Source of the DNA: Methylocystis hirsuta
GTDB lineage: Bacteria > Pseudomonadota > Alphaproteobacteria > Rhizobiales > Beijerinckiaceae
Direction: 5' to 3'
NCBI RefSeq assembly: GCF_003722355.1
Contig: NZ_QWDD01000001.1
Coordinates: 2,108,001 to 2,172,000, forward strand
Length of the DNA: 64,000 nt
The notes beneath the pieces were generated by a model. It worked only from the letters and a program-made list of their open reading frames with translations, was not told the origin of the DNA and did no database searches. Every line of letters starts with the position of its first letter. Position 1 is the stretch's first letter. The position numbers were made by a program, and so were the translations under genes. Below, one piece after another: positions 62,084-64,000 of this stretch.

Positions 62084-63049
62084 TCATTTTGCGACGAGCT
62101 CGAACCGCGCGACCACGGGCGCGTGAAGCGATCCCTCGACAGGCTCTTTCGCGTAGACTTCGTCCTGCAGCCCTTCGTTCAAGATCGTGGTCTCGCGCCA
62201 ATTGGCGGCCAATGCGCGTGAGGCAAGGAGGTGGTCGATCAGCGTTGGACGTCCCGCATGCACCACGGTAAAGCGCCTCGACGGCTCGACGCGCTCTTCC
62301 AAGGCGACGAGGGCCCGGTCCCCTTCCGCCGCTTCGTCTCCGCCGCCGCGCAAGAGTCTCGTCGGCGCGTCATGCTCGTCGGCGTTGAAGTCGCCGGCAA
62401 TCGCGATCTGCGCCTCCGGCTCCGCGTCAAAGAGAGTCTCGGCGAACAGCCGCGCCTCCAGCGCTTGGCCTTCGCGCTTGAGCGCGGCCACGAACTGGCC
62501 CTCGATTTGCGCCCGGCTCGAGCCGAAGCCGCGCGCCGTCGCGATAGGAATGGCGCGCGGCGCGCGGAGATGCAGATTGACGACGTGGAGCGCGCCTCCG
62601 TTGGGAAGCGCGACAGCAGCGTAGAGCAGGGGCCTGTCCCAAGCGATCTCGACCGGCTCCGGCTGGGAGCCGTCGGCGTCGCGCGGCGGCGGCCAGTTCC
62701 ATCGCGCCACAATATCGTGGTGGATCTGCCGTTGCGCGCGCATCGGCCATCGTGAAAGGATTGCGAGATTATGCACGTCGGCGGGGGCGTCGCCACCCGG
62801 CCTGACGGTCGTCGCCCGATGAAAGTTCGCGTATCTGGTCGTCGCCAACAACCGATCGAGGGCGATATATTGCCGCGCGCCATGCTTATGAAGCCTCTGC
62901 GCATGGATTTCCTGCAGGCACAATATATCGGCGTCAAGCGCCTCCAGAAGTGGGCGTAGCGCGTCGCTTCGGCGCGCAAACGCCTCCGGTTTGGTCCCCG
63001 ACCAATCGAGATTTTCCAGATTGAAGGTCGCGAGTCGGAACGCTTGCAT
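62084..63049 (-). CDS. Endonuclease/exonuclease/phosphatase-family protein (321 aa)
   Basis: The protein has the EEP signatures RLATFNLENLDW, ADILCLQEIHAQ (catalytic Glu), VVNLHLRAPR, AIAGDFNADEHD and a terminal SLHAPVVARFEL in place of the usual SDHxPV, so the final Asp of the pair is altered. Substrate is unknown. GAGGATTG precedes ATG 63049, preferred to the longer frame from 63139. It is divergent from the Crp/Fnr gene. The paralogue at 27634 keeps the SDHA ending. Confidence 0.8.
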   Translation of the reverse strand: MQAFRLATFNLENLDWSGTKPEAFARRSDALRPLLEALDADILCLQEIHAQRLHKHGARQYIALDRLLATTRYANFHRATTVRPGGDAPADVHNLAILSRWPMRAQRQIHHDIVARWNWPPPRDADGSQPEPVEIAWDRPLLYAAVALPNGGALHVVNLHLRAPRAIPIATARGFGSSRAQIEGQFVAALKREGQALEARLFAETLFDAEPEAQIAIAGDFNADEHDAPTRLLRGGGDEAAEGDRALVALEERVEPSRRFTVVHAGRPTLIDHLLASRALAANWRETTILNEGLQDEVYAKEPVEGSLHAPVVARFELVAK

Positions 63050-63153
63050 CGTCAATCCTCGCCCGAAGAGTCTGCATCCGCCAGCAGATTGCGCCTCGAC
63101 GAGGTCGACATTTAGCGGCAATATCGGGACTATTTCCAATCTAGGAGCGCGAT

Positions 63154-63843
63154 GTGTCCCTATTTGACGGGATTCCTTTCTTTGTTGGCCTAGACCCCAC
63201 GCGCGGCGAACAGCTCGCGCGCCAATGCGTGCGCAGGCGCTACGCCGAGCATGAGCTGGTCCTCGATTTCGACGATCCGTCGACCGATGTGTATTTCATC
63301 GTCAGCGGCGACGTTCGAGTGCTGATACGAACCGCCGCCGGCAAGGAGATGATCTTCGGGGATTTCGGACCGGGCAAATTCTTCGGCGAGATGGCGGCGG
63401 TCGACGGCGCCAAGCGTTCCGCCAATGTGACGGCGCTCACCAACGCGGAACTTCTGCTGGTGCCGCCAGCGGTCTTCAAGGAGATCCTGTTCGCCGAGCC
63501 GGAGATTTGCGAGCGGCTGTTGCGTCTGCTGACGGCGCGGGTGCGGGAGCTGAATACGCGTCTGTTCGAGCGCTCGGTGCTCGATCTCAAGCATCGGCTC
63601 TATTCCGAATTGTTGCGCATGTCGGCGCCGCGCAAAGGGGCGACGGGGCAGTCGATCGTATCGCCACCGCCGTTTCAGCATGATCTCGCCGCCCGCATCG
63701 GTTGTCGGCGCGAACAGGTCAGCCGCGAACTCTCGGCCATGATCGACGAAGGCCTCGCCGAAAAAATTCGCGGCGGTCTCGTGTTGTTGCGCCCGTCCGT
63801 CCTGGAGAAGCGGGTTCAAGAGGCGCTCAACGAAGCCGAATGA
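63154..63843 (+). CDS. Crp/Fnr-family transcriptional regulator
   Basis: The 229-residue regulator has a cyclic-nucleotide-binding-like domain (DVYFIVSGDVRVLI, FGPGKFFGEMAAVDGAKRSANV) and a C-terminal winged helix (FQHDLAARIGCRREQVSRELSAMIDEG). There are no Fnr-type cysteines at the N-terminus, so it is not an oxygen-sensing Fnr. The effector is unknown, though the GEMA-R-A loop is close to cAMP-binding members. The start is a GTG at 63154 after AGGAGCG. Confidence 0.88.
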   Translation: MSLFDGIPFFVGLDPTRGEQLARQCVRRRYAEHELVLDFDDPSTDVYFIVSGDVRVLIRTAAGKEMIFGDFGPGKFFGEMAAVDGAKRSANVTALTNAELLLVPPAVFKEILFAEPEICERLLRLLTARVRELNTRLFERSVLDLKHRLYSELLRMSAPRKGATGQSIVSPPPFQHDLAARIGCRREQVSRELSAMIDEGLAEKIRGGLVLLRPSVLEKRVQEALNEAE

Positions 63844-63948
63844 CCCTGTGCGTTCTCGCACAAACAGATGAGAGACGGGGCGCTACCGTCGCTATGCTGC
63901 CGACAAGAGGCAAAGGACCCGGCAGAGCAAGCGACTGGGAGAACCCGA

Positions 63949-64000
63949 ATGATTCCCGAATTGACGCCGATCGAGCGTTGCGCCGAAGTGGCGGGTCTGC
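63949..64000 (+). CDS. Start of an unidentified gene (truncated by window)
   Basis: ATG 63949, preceded by GGGAGA, opens a frame reading MIPELTPIERCAEVAGL that runs off the right edge. Seventeen residues are too few to identify it. Confidence 0.4.
   Translation, partial: MIPELTPIERCAEVAGL

Overview
The window is a GC-rich, densely packed chromosomal segment of an alphaproteobacterium of the Rhizobiales type. Support comes from the block glyA-nrdR-ribD-ribE-ribH-nusB-thiL-hppA, EcfG-type stress promoters, an Irr-type iron box and small palindromic intergenic repeats. A Tat-exported, 13-cysteine copper storage protein (Csp1 type), a CusF-like protein and two PQQ-dependent-dehydrogenase-like genes make a methanotroph of the Methylocystis/Methylosinus group the best guess. 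That last step is inference; no methane or methanol oxidation gene lies in the window.

Region by region. 1-5 kb: TPR protein end, TerC membrane protein, PRC-barrel protein behind a probable EcfG promoter, a PQQ-type dehydrogenase, then mtaB and dapF. 5-9 kb: GyrI-like protein, a mazEF module with a perfect operator palindrome, a membrane metalloprotease, an XRE/DUF2975 pair and a lipoprotein. 9-18.7 kb: carA, yqeY-like, thiD, WD40 protein and O-antigen ligase-like protein, queG, a GAF/HisKA_2 histidine kinase, a GST, a SIMPL protein and an ArsC-like protein. 18.9-22.6 kb: the most unusual gene, a complete P2-type cation ATPase fused to an extra membrane helix and an HlyD-like periplasmic adaptor. 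22.7-29.6 kb: tRNA-Leu(CAA), YqaA and DsbB proteins, a brnTA module, rlmN, an MFS exporter, a nuclease-like protein and DUF72. 29.6-33.6 kb: an IS630 element, a frameshifted PQQ-type dehydrogenase and an IS110 element with a candidate bridge RNA. 33.7-41.6 kb: TPR protein, der, a methyltransferase, a rubrerythrin / Fe-S protein / DUF3501 cluster behind an iron box, and prfC. 41.6-44 kb: a 47-residue membrane protein missed by length cut-offs, an intradiol dioxygenase, and a TetR regulator in an operon with an unknown membrane protein behind a palindromic operator. 44.4-52.9 kb: one-carbon, riboflavin and thiamine genes and a proton pyrophosphatase, interrupted by palindromic repeats. 52.9-64 kb: a Doc toxin module, nadE, a DUF1328 protein with a textbook EcfG promoter, a D-amino-acid aminotransferase, a GCS2-like ligase with an M14 hydrolase, the copper storage operon, a decayed DUF938 gene, a second nuclease-like protein and a Crp/Fnr regulator.

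Three themes recur. There are three toxin-antitoxin modules, each with its own candidate operator. Metal and redox handling is prominent: the ATPase-HlyD fusion, Csp1/CusF and the rubrerythrin cluster. Several families of small palindromic repeats sit in the intergenic gaps, and four convergent gene pairs share a four-base stop overlap.
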